DNA from: JBCCQH01 sp039024435
Lineage (GTDB): Bacteria; Bacteroidota; Bacteroidia; J057; JADKCL01
DNA: 64,000 nt
Reading direction: 5' to 3'
Assembly: GCA_039024435.1 (NCBI GenBank)
Contig: JBCCQH010000015.1
Span: 1 to 64,000, forward strand
This document shows positions 36,087 to 44,537 of this stretch, one piece after another (positions within the stretch are counted from its first letter, which is position 1; the number at the start of each line of letters is the position of its first letter). The position numbers and the translations under genes are program-made. The notes beneath the pieces are model-generated. The model made no database searches. It saw only the letters and a list, made by a program, of their open reading frames with translations, and was not told where the DNA came from.

Positions 36087-37565
36087 CTACTGAACCTGCA
36101 TCTTGACTTTGCGGCCGGGCAGGTCATCGAAAAAAGCCGTCCCCGGATCGGCCCCTTCCGCACTCACCAGCCAAAGGAGGGGACAGCGGGAACTGACCGT
36201 CGGTGGAGGCGCGTAAGCATCGGTGAAGTAGACGATGGCATCGGGATGGTAGGTGGAATTCGCGTAGGCAATCGGCGGCGTAAAATTGGTTCCACCCCGG
36301 CCGGTGATCTCGGTCGGCGCCCTCCCCTTGTAGAGGTAGGACGCGTGAATGTCCGCATCGCATTCCACCACCATCACTTCGGACCCCCGCTTGTAGATGT
36401 GGTAGATTTCGGCAAAAAAGGCCCGCAATTCCTCATCGCCGACCGAGCCCGAAGTATCGATGGCCACCAGGAGTTTTTGCCGCCGCCGAACTTTGATCCC
36501 CGGGGTGGTGCCGTAGCGGCGAGAAGGCCGGCGAATCGTATTTTTGAGGTAGGTCTTCGCGCTGGTCGCGGCAAACATCCGCAGCACCCGCTTCCAATTG
36601 ACCACTGGACGGCGCGACTGCTCAAAGTCGGCGAGGTAGCCCCGCAGCCCGGCCGGCAGTTTGCCCCAGGACTCGCGGTCCTTCATCTTTGAAAGGGTGT
36701 TTTCGATGGACTGATCCACCATCTGCTCCACCAAATCCCGGATCGAAGCGGGCAATTCTTCCAGCTCCTTCCACAGCGCGTGGCTGTCCTGCCAGGAATT
36801 GCCTTCCCCCATCAGCTTCTTCAAATTGTCCTCGCTGATCGGCTTATCGGTTTTGGGAGCGCTGCCGTCATCCTGGCCCGGCGCACTGCTCTCTGAATCC
36901 GTTCCCGCGTCCTCATCCGCCGGCAAACGCTCGGAATTCGGGTTTGGGGTGGGCGTTTGTGGCCGCGACGAACCGTCTTGCTTGCCCGGTTCCCCCGATT
37001 GGGTGGAAGGCTTGCCCTGGTTCTTTCCCTCGTGGGCGGGATTGCCGTCCGACGAAGCGTCGCCGTTACCGGGCTTCTCTCCGTGCAGCTGCTGGTACAG
37101 CGACAGCAACTTCTCGTAGTAGTAATCGGCGTGCATTTCCGGCGCCAGTTGGAGCTCGGGAAACAATTGCAGGTGGACGTGGTCTTCGGGCAGTTGCGTC
37201 GTGAGGATGTATTGGTTCACCACCAAATCACAGGCGATGTTGAAAAGCTTGGCATTGGTAAATTCCCGGGCGCGAAAGATGTGCTTGAACACAACGTGCA
37301 GAATCTCGTGCTTCACCAAACCGTACTGCAATTTATCCGTAGTGAGTACCCGGCGCCAAAACAGCGGATTGACGTGGAGCTTAATTCCATTGCCCGCGGT
37401 CCCGATGGCCAGCGTGGGCACCCCGCGGTGGATTTCGCGGGCGACTCCCTGAAAGAAATGTCCGTAAAATGGCTCGGTCATCATCAACCGAATGCAAGCA
37501 TTGGTGACCTCTTTGTCGATCTCTTCGGTGGTGACGTGTTCTATGCGAATCCCATCGTCCATCAC
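36087..37565 (-). CDS. DUF2201 protein: putative metallopeptidase plus VWA-like domain
   Basis: The 492-residue protein has an N-terminal putative metallopeptidase domain with KHEILHVVFKH (H86, E87, H90 and H95), followed at about 158-248 by a low-complexity Gly/Ser/Asp/Pro/Lys linker. The C-terminal VWA-like domain has the MIDAS signature AIDTSGSVGDEE near 366 and FFAEIYHIYKRG. Proteins with this layout are annotated as VWA-like, putative metallopeptidase (DUF2201) and are encoded with a MoxR-type ATPase, as here, where the start overlaps the ATPase stop (ATGA at 37562). By analogy with MoxR/VWA pairs it probably serves as a metal-dependent adaptor or chaperone module; the client is unknown. 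Confidence 0.88.
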   Translation of the reverse strand: MMDDGIRIEHVTTEEIDKEVTNACIRLMMTEPFYGHFFQGVAREIHRGVPTLAIGTAGNGIKLHVNPLFWRRVLTTDKLQYGLVKHEILHVVFKHIFRAREFTNAKLFNIACDLVVNQYILTTQLPEDHVHLQLFPELQLAPEMHADYYYEKLLSLYQQLHGEKPGNGDASSDGNPAHEGKNQGKPSTQSGEPGKQDGSSRPQTPTPNPNSERLPADEDAGTDSESSAPGQDDGSAPKTDKPISEDNLKKLMGEGNSWQDSHALWKELEELPASIRDLVEQMVDQSIENTLSKMKDRESWGKLPAGLRGYLADFEQSRRPVVNWKRVLRMFAATSAKTYLKNTIRRPSRRYGTTPGIKVRRRQKLLVAIDTSGSVGDEELRAFFAEIYHIYKRGSEVMVVECDADIHASYLYKGRAPTEITGRGGTNFTPPIAYANSTYHPDAIVYFTDAYAPPPTVSSRCPLLWLVSAEGADPGTAFFDDLPGRKVKMQVQ

Positions 37566-38701
37566 TCGCTCCAGGAACCGGTAGCCGACAACAGTAGGCG
37601 CCCCAATTCTGGGTGGCGCACAATCCGCACCGCCGAATCATTGCGCGAAGCTGAGAGTTCACGCAGCGTGTTCATCCGGATATCATTGGGAAGGAAATCG
37701 ATCATCAGGAACTGCGCGAGGTTGTTCACCTGCGCATCGGTGAGGAGGCGATTGCTCACGGTCAGATAGTTGACCAGACGTGTGCAAATCACCGAAATGA
37801 TGTCCACCCGCTTGGTTTCACCCACCACCTGATCCTTTACCGGTCCGTAAACTTCCCGCTCAAAATCGGTGGCATTCATGATTTCCTCGGGCGTAATCAG
37901 GCGCGAAAGCCGGTTTGAGACAAATGACATGAAGGCGGTCACCGTCGTGGAATCCAGACAGGAATCGGCCAGCATTTTCACCAGGCCCATTTCTGTTCGG
38001 AGGTTGGGAATCGCCTGAATGCTTTCGAAAAATTGCACCAAGGTCCGGGGCGTGGTCCGCTCCTGGGAGATGGTTTCCGGGTACGACAAGACAAAGTTAA
38101 TGCCCCGCGGGTCCACCGCATGCTTCTCCGCCCAGAAAGCCCAGCGCTTCACATCAAATACCATTGTGACGTGCATCATCCGGGTGATCATCGCGAAGTC
38201 CATCGGCGTGACCGAGTAATCCCCTCCATCCGGATTGGCGGTCAAGATGATGTGCCATCCCTTGGGAATCGCCCAGGACACCAACGCGTAATTCTGCATC
38301 AATTGCATGATCCCGCGCAGGATGCGGTCATCGGCCCGATTTACGTCATCGATGAGCAAAATGCCCGGCCCTTCTTCACGCGGCGCCCAATCCGGCGGCG
38401 CAAAATGCGTGGTGCGGCTGCCATCGCTCTCCTGAACGATCTGCGGCATACCCACCAAGTCGCCCATTTCTTCGAACTGCGCCGGTGCGATGTAGGCCCA
38501 CTTGCAACCGCGCTCCTGTGCGACCTGCTCCACAAGCTGGGTTTTCCCGATACCGTGAGCCCCCCAGATGCACACCGGAGTCTTGGGACGGCCTTGCCCC
38601 TCCGCCGCCTCGTTGGCGTCGAGGGTATGGTGCAAGAACTGTGCGACTTCACCGCTGTCGCACTTCGTGCCGTAATAGATGTAATTGTGATCCTGAGACA
38701 T
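37562..38701 (-). CDS. MoxR-like AAA+ ATPase
   Basis: I chose the ATG at 38701 (MSQDHNYIYYGTK), since the long upstream extension overlaps another gene's promoter. The 379-residue protein has Walker A GAHGIGKT (47-54), Walker B GILLIDD (about 113-119), a sensor-1 region HIILTANPDGGDYSV and a C-terminal lid. This is the AAA_5/MoxR family, chaperone-like ATPases that activate or assemble partner complexes together with VWA proteins. It is translationally coupled to the DUF2201 VWA protein. A TATTTTCG box lies about 25 nt upstream of the start on the minus strand. Confidence 0.92.
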   Translation of the reverse strand: MSQDHNYIYYGTKCDSGEVAQFLHHTLDANEAAEGQGRPKTPVCIWGAHGIGKTQLVEQVAQERGCKWAYIAPAQFEEMGDLVGMPQIVQESDGSRTTHFAPPDWAPREEGPGILLIDDVNRADDRILRGIMQLMQNYALVSWAIPKGWHIILTANPDGGDYSVTPMDFAMITRMMHVTMVFDVKRWAFWAEKHAVDPRGINFVLSYPETISQERTTPRTLVQFFESIQAIPNLRTEMGLVKMLADSCLDSTTVTAFMSFVSNRLSRLITPEEIMNATDFEREVYGPVKDQVVGETKRVDIISVICTRLVNYLTVSNRLLTDAQVNNLAQFLMIDFLPNDIRMNTLRELSASRNDSAVRIVRHPELGRLLLSATGSWSE

Positions 38702-38886
38702 GAACCTAAAGAAATTGCGACTACGAAAATAGGAAAGTTCACTCTGAAATGAAGCACCGGATGGACGCATTTTTCGCGATTGGCTTTCTCCGCCGCTTCC
38801 GGCGACAAACCCGGATTTCGCAGTTGGCGATGTAGCCGCCAGGACAGTAGGCCATTTGACCCGGGGAACAAAAGCCGCCGACCTCC

Positions 38887-38919
38887 TTGGGTCCATTGGC
38901 CGGAAATCTTTTATATTTA
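38887..38919 (+). promoter_or_regulatory. Promoter of the DUF2723 gene
   Basis: TTG (38887-38889), 22 nt, then TATATTTA (38912-38919), 5 nt before the ATG at 38925. Placement predicts a leaderless transcript. Confidence 0.55.
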
Positions 38920-38924
38920 CCGGC

Positions 38925-40793
38925 ATGAAGCGTCTGCTCGCCCTGGAAAAGCAAATTCCGGTCTTCTGTGCGGTCCTGGCTGGCATCGTCTACCTTACAA
39001 CGATGGCCCCCTCGATTACCCACACCGATTCCGGCGAACTCGCGGCGGTGGCCACCACCTCGGGCATCGCCCATCCCACCGGATACCCACTCTGGACGAT
39101 GCTCGGACGGCTGTTTACCCTCGTGCCCGGCGTACGGCCCGCCTGGATGCTCAATTTCATGTGTCTGCTGTTCGTCAGCGGCGGCGTCTACCTGTTTGGG
39201 CGGAGCCTGGCCTTGATTTTTGGCTCATTCCGCACCCGGATCAAAGGCGAATCCCCCAACCTTGTCTCCCGGGTGGACCTCGGCCGCATCTTCGCGACCC
39301 TGATCGGTTCCCTGCTGTTTGCCTTTGCCCGGACCGTGTGGGCCCAATCCGCCGAACTGGAAGTGTATTCACTGCACATCTTGCTGCTGAACCTGGCGAT
39401 TTTTCTGTTGCTCAAAGCCTGGTTCGCGCCGCCGGAATCCGAACGTCCCTGGCTGATCTTTGCCCTGGGACTCGCCCTGGCCTTCGCCAATCATCTGACG
39501 AGCGTGGTGCTGTTGCCCGGAATCGCCTGGCTGTACTTCAGTAAACATGGCTTTCGGCGGGCGGGCTTCATTCGCCTGGCAAAAATGCTGGGGCTGTTTT
39601 TCCCCGCTCTGTTTCTGCTCTACGCCTACCTCCCCATTCGGGCGGGGATGGACCCAGCCTACAATTGGGGCAATCCCCAGGGATTTGCCGAAATCTGGCA
39701 CCACGTCTCCGGTCGGCAATTCCGGATTTGGTGGTTCACCGGGAGCGAAGCATTTGCTCTGAATCTCCGGGCCTTCTTCGTGCGGATCCCTTTCGAATTT
39801 GCCTTTGGAGGACTGCTGCTGGCGGGCATCGGGCTCTATTATGGCTTGACCATTCGGCGGAAGTTGACCCTGTTTTTTGCCATTTCTTTCCTGGCCAATC
39901 TACTCTACACCTCCAACTATGCGATCAAAGACCTCGAACCGTACTACTTGCTGGCCTTGCTGTGTGTGGCTGCCTGGGCGGCATTTGGGGTGCGCTGGGT
40001 GTGGATCAAACTGAAAATCAAGCGTCCGACCCGCTTTGCGGTCACCGGGGCTGCGGGCCTGATCGTCCTGCTGGCCATCGGGCTGAACCACCGCCCCAAC
40101 AACCGGCGCGCCTCCCACCAATTTGAGGATTATACCCGCGCGGCCCTGAACAGCCTGCCCCCGAACAGTTTGGTGATCAGCCAGATGTGGGATGTATTTG
40201 TCTCCCCCGCCTACTACCTCCAAGGTGTGGAAGAAGTGCGGCCCGACGTGGAGATATTTGAGTACGCGATCATGCGCAACCGCCACTGGTACCCCAATTT
40301 CATCCGGGACAACTATCCCGAGGTAACCCAACGACTGGGCAAGCGCCTGGACGAATGGGAAGGGGCGATCCAGGCCTTTGACCTGGGCGGCGTGGAAGAT
40401 CCCCGCCGCCTGGGCCGTGCCTTCCAGACCCTATGCTTTGCCCTGTTCGAGGAAATGCAGCGCCGCCCCGTCTACATCAGTCCGGAAATCCCCGGTGTCG
40501 GAATGCCGGTCCCCCCCGGCTTGAGCTACGTGCCCGAGCAGTACTTTTACCGGGTCATCCCCGCCAACCAAAGCGAACGCTACATCGATGTTCCGGTGCC
40601 CCGGGACGAGATCCGCCTCCCACCGTACAAAGACGAACCCGACGAAACCGAAAACCTGCGCCGGATGCTCGCCCAGATCTACGCTTCCCGCGGCAAATAC
40701 GAGCAACAATTCGGCAAGCTGGACAAAGCCCGTCAATACGAGCAAAAACTTGAAGCGCTGGGTTTTCCTGCTCCGAGCTCAGCGTCCCAGTGA
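38925..40793 (+). CDS. DUF2723 (TMEM260-type) polytopic glycosyltransferase
   Basis: The 622-residue protein has an N-terminal membrane part (about ten helices to about residue 400) and a soluble C-terminal part. The first loop, TMAPSITHTDSGELAAVATTSGIAHPTGYP, has the acidic DSGE motif and HPTGYP that define DUF2723, a GT-C-like family whose human member TMEM260 is an O-mannosyltransferase. It probably transfers a sugar from a lipid carrier to secreted proteins, relevant for the surface proteins coded nearby. The ATG at 38925 fits both the hydrophobic start and the promoter; an in-frame extension is unlikely. The 3' end overlaps the convergent membrane transferase gene by 15 bp. Confidence 0.85.
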   Translation: MKRLLALEKQIPVFCAVLAGIVYLTTMAPSITHTDSGELAAVATTSGIAHPTGYPLWTMLGRLFTLVPGVRPAWMLNFMCLLFVSGGVYLFGRSLALIFGSFRTRIKGESPNLVSRVDLGRIFATLIGSLLFAFARTVWAQSAELEVYSLHILLLNLAIFLLLKAWFAPPESERPWLIFALGLALAFANHLTSVVLLPGIAWLYFSKHGFRRAGFIRLAKMLGLFFPALFLLYAYLPIRAGMDPAYNWGNPQGFAEIWHHVSGRQFRIWWFTGSEAFALNLRAFFVRIPFEFAFGGLLLAGIGLYYGLTIRRKLTLFFAISFLANLLYTSNYAIKDLEPYYLLALLCVAAWAAFGVRWVWIKLKIKRPTRFAVTGAAGLIVLLAIGLNHRPNNRRASHQFEDYTRAALNSLPPNSLVISQMWDVFVSPAYYLQGVEEVRPDVEIFEYAIMRNRHWYPNFIRDNYPEVTQRLGKRLDEWEGAIQAFDLGGVEDPRRLGRAFQTLCFALFEEMQRRPVYISPEIPGVGMPVPPGLSYVPEQYFYRVIPANQSERYIDVPVPRDEIRLPPYKDEPDETENLRRMLAQIYASRGKYEQQFGKLDKARQYEQKLEALGFPAPSSASQ

Positions 40794-42698
40794 GTCCCGC
40801 ACCGGGATCAGGTGCCCGATGGCGTAGTGGTCGGTTTGCTCCTGGCTTTCGATCACCAGGGCGTCAAACCCTTTTTCCCGTGCCTCCGGCGGCGTCTCCA
40901 CCCGGTATACCGCCAATTCCTCCCCCACTCCCGGCCGGGGGTGGACAATCATCCGCGCTACCCTTTCCTGACCCAACTTAAAGGTCAGCCGATACTTATT
41001 GGGCCCAAACAAACTGATTTCAAAGGCGGAAAACGGCGCTTGTCCTTCTAGGTCAATGGTGAGCGGGCGCTCGTCATAAATCGCAATTTGGCCGGGGGCG
41101 AGAAAGGGGCTGCCGGCGGAAAGCGGGTTCTGCAACTCGGACAGGCGGGCCTGCATCCGGGAAGGGCGGCGGTAAAATTCCTGATCGATCCAGTGATCGC
41201 GCTTCCCGAGATTGAAATCGATGATCGCCTGCCAGCGTTTTCCCGACCAAATCGGACCTTGGGTGATCCGGCGCAGTTCGTCGTAATAGCGGTGGAGTTG
41301 GGGGTCTTCGAGGAGATTTTTCTGCTGGACAATGCTGCGCCGGAATCCCCGGGGAAGAACCCGCGGATAGTGCCCGACCCGCCAGGGCAGGCCTTCGGCC
41401 ATGGGCAAGCGGGCCAGCAGAGGATCGGCGAGGGCGAGGCGGTCCACGACGTGGCGACTCGGTCCGACCCCGTACCCCACAAACCCAATGAAATCCCAAA
41501 TCAAGAGCTTTTCGTTGGGTGGGTCATCGCCAGTGGTATCGAGCTTTACCTCCAATTCGTGGACCCAACTGCTGTCGTTGAGCGTGATCCAGGCGGAGGC
41601 CGGACGGTACCAGGCGCGCTCGTCCGCGATGCCGTAGCGATCCTTTTTCTCGGCGCGCGGGATGTCCCCGCGGGCCCAGTTGTAAAGCGGGCCGTGGAAG
41701 TTGAGCAAGCCCAGCAGGAGCATCACCGCTCCCCCCCAGCGCAGCGCTTTCATTTCCCGAAACCCAAAGCCCAGCAACACTCCCGACAGCAATACCGGCA
41801 GGTAGAAGAAGCGTCCGCCCATGAAGTCACCTCCGACCCGTACCAGGTAGACCAGGTACAGCCCCACCCCCAAAGCAATCGGCCCAAAACGACGCCGGGG
41901 CAAGAATCCCGTGGCCACCAGCCCACCCAAGATGATCGCCAGCGTGATCGGATCACGTTCCAGACTGTGCTGGAAATAATGCAGTCCCTGCCGCCACAAT
42001 TGAGCTGCCGCGAGGCCCGTATTCAGCTTCGCGTAAGCAGTATTCGGAAAGGGGAAACCATAATAAATGACGGCAAACGCCTCCCACAAAATAAACGGCG
42101 ACAGCCCGAGCAGCACCCGGCCCAGGTTCATCCAGGAGCGCATCCCCCACCAATACAGAAAAACTGCCGGGGCGTACAGCAGCGCGGTGTCCATGCGGCT
42201 CACCATGCCCCAGCCCGCGATCAGCGCCAGCCAGAAGAGCTTTTTTCCATCCCGTCGATCATTCAGCCACACCGCTAAAAAGAGCATGACCAGCGTCCCG
42301 TTGAGCACATTTTCTAGTCCCGAGGTCGAGTACTCCACGAAGCTCCGGGACAATACCAGCAGCGCCACAACTGCCAATCCGACCCTTTCCCCCCGAAATA
42401 CGCGGCGTTGCAGCAGCCCGAGGGTCACCCCGCACAGGATCAGCGAAAGCACCAGGGCCGAATAGTAGGCTTCTCCGGAAAAGAGGTACACCCCGCTCAT
42501 GAGGAACATCCAAAGTGGATTGGTAAACGTCTGCACCCGTTCGCCCACGTTGTAAACCGGACCGTAGCCTTCGGTAAAATGAAATACTGAGCGAAACGTG
42601 ATGTAAGCATCGTCCGACATCCAGCCGTTCAGCAGCACTACGAATAGGACGGCGGCAGCAGCAGCAAGGGACCAGACCAGGGAAATTCGGGTGTTCAT
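40779..42698 (-). CDS. Polytopic GT-C-type glycosyltransferase (arabinofuranosyltransferase-like)
   Basis: The 639-residue protein starts with a membrane helix and the loop SDDAYITFRSVFHF, followed by GYGPVYNVGERVQTFTNPLW. The DDAYI...R and VQ.FTNPLW patterns are found in the GT-C proteins related to mycobacterial AftB, where the two Asp are part of the active site. About ten membrane segments continue to about residue 340, then a soluble C-terminal domain (about 345-639) follows. It should transfer a polyprenyl-phosphate-linked sugar to an envelope glycan or protein; the sugar is not predictable. A TATCTTTG box lies 26 bp upstream. Confidence 0.75.
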   Translation of the reverse strand: MNTRISLVWSLAAAAAVLFVVLLNGWMSDDAYITFRSVFHFTEGYGPVYNVGERVQTFTNPLWMFLMSGVYLFSGEAYYSALVLSLILCGVTLGLLQRRVFRGERVGLAVVALLVLSRSFVEYSTSGLENVLNGTLVMLFLAVWLNDRRDGKKLFWLALIAGWGMVSRMDTALLYAPAVFLYWWGMRSWMNLGRVLLGLSPFILWEAFAVIYYGFPFPNTAYAKLNTGLAAAQLWRQGLHYFQHSLERDPITLAIILGGLVATGFLPRRRFGPIALGVGLYLVYLVRVGGDFMGGRFFYLPVLLSGVLLGFGFREMKALRWGGAVMLLLGLLNFHGPLYNWARGDIPRAEKKDRYGIADERAWYRPASAWITLNDSSWVHELEVKLDTTGDDPPNEKLLIWDFIGFVGYGVGPSRHVVDRLALADPLLARLPMAEGLPWRVGHYPRVLPRGFRRSIVQQKNLLEDPQLHRYYDELRRITQGPIWSGKRWQAIIDFNLGKRDHWIDQEFYRRPSRMQARLSELQNPLSAGSPFLAPGQIAIYDERPLTIDLEGQAPFSAFEISLFGPNKYRLTFKLGQERVARMIVHPRPGVGEELAVYRVETPPEAREKGFDALVIESQEQTDHYAIGHLIPVRDSLGR

Positions 42699-42723
42699 CG
42701 CGGACGGTAGGTGCTCGATGGGG

Positions 42724-42731
42724 CAAAGATA
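42724..42731 (-). promoter_or_regulatory. -7 box TATCTTTG before the AftB-like gene
   Basis: On the minus strand TATCTTTG matches TAnnTTTG exactly and is preceded at 23 nt by TTG (GGATTGGCGG). The start codon follows after 25 nt. Confidence 0.55.
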
Positions 42732-42881
42732 GAAGGATTCGGGCGAATGGCCGCCAATCCGATTTTGTTGCTTTGATTTTCGCCGAGCGTTTCCCCACCC
42801 GTGCCAACTTGCCGGTCAAAAACTCCCGGCACTGGGCGGGGCTTCTGCTCAACCCAAAAGCGAAAGTCAGCAACGCAATCG

Positions 42882-43586
42882 CTATTCCTCCAACAGATCC
42901 AGGGCAAAAGCGCGCTCGGCTTCATTGTGGGAAGTGGCCAAAGCTTCAAAAGCAGGGCGCATCACCGGAAAGCGGTGTCCGCTCTGGTGCAAAGTCCAAA
43001 GTGCCCAGGCGGCATCGTAGCGGCGTGCATCCTCCGAATCGTGGAGAATCGCCCCGAGTAGATTGAGGGTGGAAGTCGCTGCCTCGGGAAAGCGGGCCAG
43101 CAAGCGCAGGGCCACTCCCGCCGTCGCTGCGTCGTAGTGCCCCGCCCAGTGCAACAACGCCGTGGTAATCGCTTCTGTTGCCGGCGCTTCCCAATAGTAT
43201 AGCATTTCCAGCGCACTCCGCACCGCATCACCGCCGTTCAGCCGTTCCAGCAGCGTCAAAATCGCCCGCAACTCCGCCGGACGAAGCGGTTCACCCAGGT
43301 CACCGGGATGACTGGCCTGCAGGTCCTCATCATCGATCCGCATCCAGGCTTCGTGACAGATTTCGCAGACGATAAATTTCCGCAACAAGGTAAGTTTCGA
43401 GGAAATCACCGCTGGTTTAACCGGATCGAGGCCCGCGGTCAAGGCTTCCCGCGCTACATTGGGCGTGCTCAAATCGTAGAGGGCTTGCCAAAAATCTCCC
43501 CCTGCAACCAACAGGGCCGCCGCACACTCCGCTTCCGGGAGGCGCGTGTAGCGAGTCAACCAAACGATTTCCCTATCGGTGTCCAC
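42882..43586 (-). CDS. HEAT-repeat-like unknown protein
   Basis: The 234-residue protein, with a GTG start, looks like a helical-repeat protein. Residues 1-100 include a CEICHEAW segment with two cysteines. From about 105 onward there are repeated helix pairs such as AILTLLERLNGGDAVRSALEML, GVALRLLARFPEAATSTLNLLG and YDAAWALWTLHQSGH, each about 38 residues, like HEAT or ARM repeats. It follows fabI by 21 bp on the same strand and is probably cotranscribed. No function is inferred. Pairs of Cys in CxxC could bind a metal, but only one such pair is present. Confidence 0.7.
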   Translation of the reverse strand: MDTDREIVWLTRYTRLPEAECAAALLVAGGDFWQALYDLSTPNVAREALTAGLDPVKPAVISSKLTLLRKFIVCEICHEAWMRIDDEDLQASHPGDLGEPLRPAELRAILTLLERLNGGDAVRSALEMLYYWEAPATEAITTALLHWAGHYDAATAGVALRLLARFPEAATSTLNLLGAILHDSEDARRYDAAWALWTLHQSGHRFPVMRPAFEALATSHNEAERAFALDLLEE

Positions 43587-43607
43587 GGAGGGGAGATTGC
43601 AACCGAA

Positions 43608-44411
43608 TTACAACTTGTCGACGAGTTCTTCCGAAATGCCCACACTGGAAAAGCCACCGTCGTGCATGAGGTTTTGCATGGTGACTTTGCGCGTCAAATC
43701 GGAGAACAGCACCACACAGTAATCGGCACATTCCTCGGCGGTGGCATTGCCGAGGGGCGACATGCTCTCGCCGAAGGCCAGCATCTTGTCGAATCCAGCG
43801 ACGCCCGAGCCGGCCTTGGTCGGCGTAGGCGACTGGCTGATCGTGTTGACCCGAACCTTTTTTGCTTTGCCGTAGTGGTAGCCAAAGCTGCGGGCAATCG
43901 ATTCCAACATGGATTTGGCATCGGCCATGTCTCCGTACTTGCCGAATACGCGCTGGGCAGCGATGTAGCTCAGGGCCAAAACCGATCCCCATTCGTTGAT
44001 GAGATCGCGTTCGTAGCACAGTTGCAGCACGCGGTGAAAAGACATCGCCGATACGTCCAGCGTCTTGTGGTACCACTCGTACTTGAGGCCGGTATAAGAC
44101 TTATTTTTGCGGACGTTGGGGGACATGCCAATGGAATGCAGCACGAAATCGATCTTGCCGAACTTCGCCTCGGCGGCGTCCAACAGCGCATTGAGGTCAT
44201 CGTTGTTGGTGGCATCGGCCGCAATCACTTCGGTATTCAGCTTTTCGGCCAATTTCTGGACGCCACCCATGCGCAGCGCAACCGGGGCATTGGTGAGGAG
44301 GATTTCGGCGCCTTCTTCAACCGCGCGTTCCGCGACCTTCCAGGCAATCGACGATTCATCCAATGCACCGAAAATGATGCCTTTTTTTCCTTGGAGGAGG
44401 TTGTGTCCCAT
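43608..44411 (-). CDS. fabI: Enoyl-[acyl-carrier-protein] reductase (NADH)
   Basis: FabI makes the last reduction of each fatty-acid elongation cycle in the cytoplasm. The protein (267 residues from the ATG at 44411; a TTG three codons upstream is less likely) starts NLLQGKKGIIFGALDESSIAW, the family's nucleotide-binding segment, and has the catalytic Y-x6-K pair in GKYGDMADAKSML, with the SIGMSPN loop and a final VGISEELV that contacts substrate. It is the target of triclosan-type inhibitors in other bacteria. The sequence between its start and recN contains repeat site C. Confidence 0.95.
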   Translation of the reverse strand: MGHNLLQGKKGIIFGALDESSIAWKVAERAVEEGAEILLTNAPVALRMGGVQKLAEKLNTEVIAADATNNDDLNALLDAAEAKFGKIDFVLHSIGMSPNVRKNKSYTGLKYEWYHKTLDVSAMSFHRVLQLCYERDLINEWGSVLALSYIAAQRVFGKYGDMADAKSMLESIARSFGYHYGKAKKVRVNTISQSPTPTKAGSGVAGFDKMLAFGESMSPLGNATAEECADYCVVLFSDLTRKVTMQNLMHDGGFSSVGISEELVDKL

Positions 44412-44537
44412 GCTGTTCAATTACTGATTTCTGATTGTCGATTTCTGATGGTTGATTTCTGTTTTTACTTTCTGATGCTCGATTGGGCTTCGTCATCCGT
44501 CCGGTGAACGACCCCATCCAGATTCGGGAATCAGTAA
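44412..44537. repeat. Site C: ATTTCTGA-rich intergenic repeat with terminal inverted arms
   Basis: Between fabI and recN the words GATTTCTGAT and GATTTCTG occur several times. The ends are inverted: TTACTGATT (44421-44429) with AATCAGTAA (44529-44537). The wording matches the flanks of the repeats at 4440-4498 and 55962-56028. No GTAG palindrome is present. Confidence 0.6.

Noticed and set aside
42882..43586. A CxxC zinc ribbon in the HEAT-like protein
   Set aside because: Only one Cys pair is visible, so a four-ligand zinc site cannot be supported.
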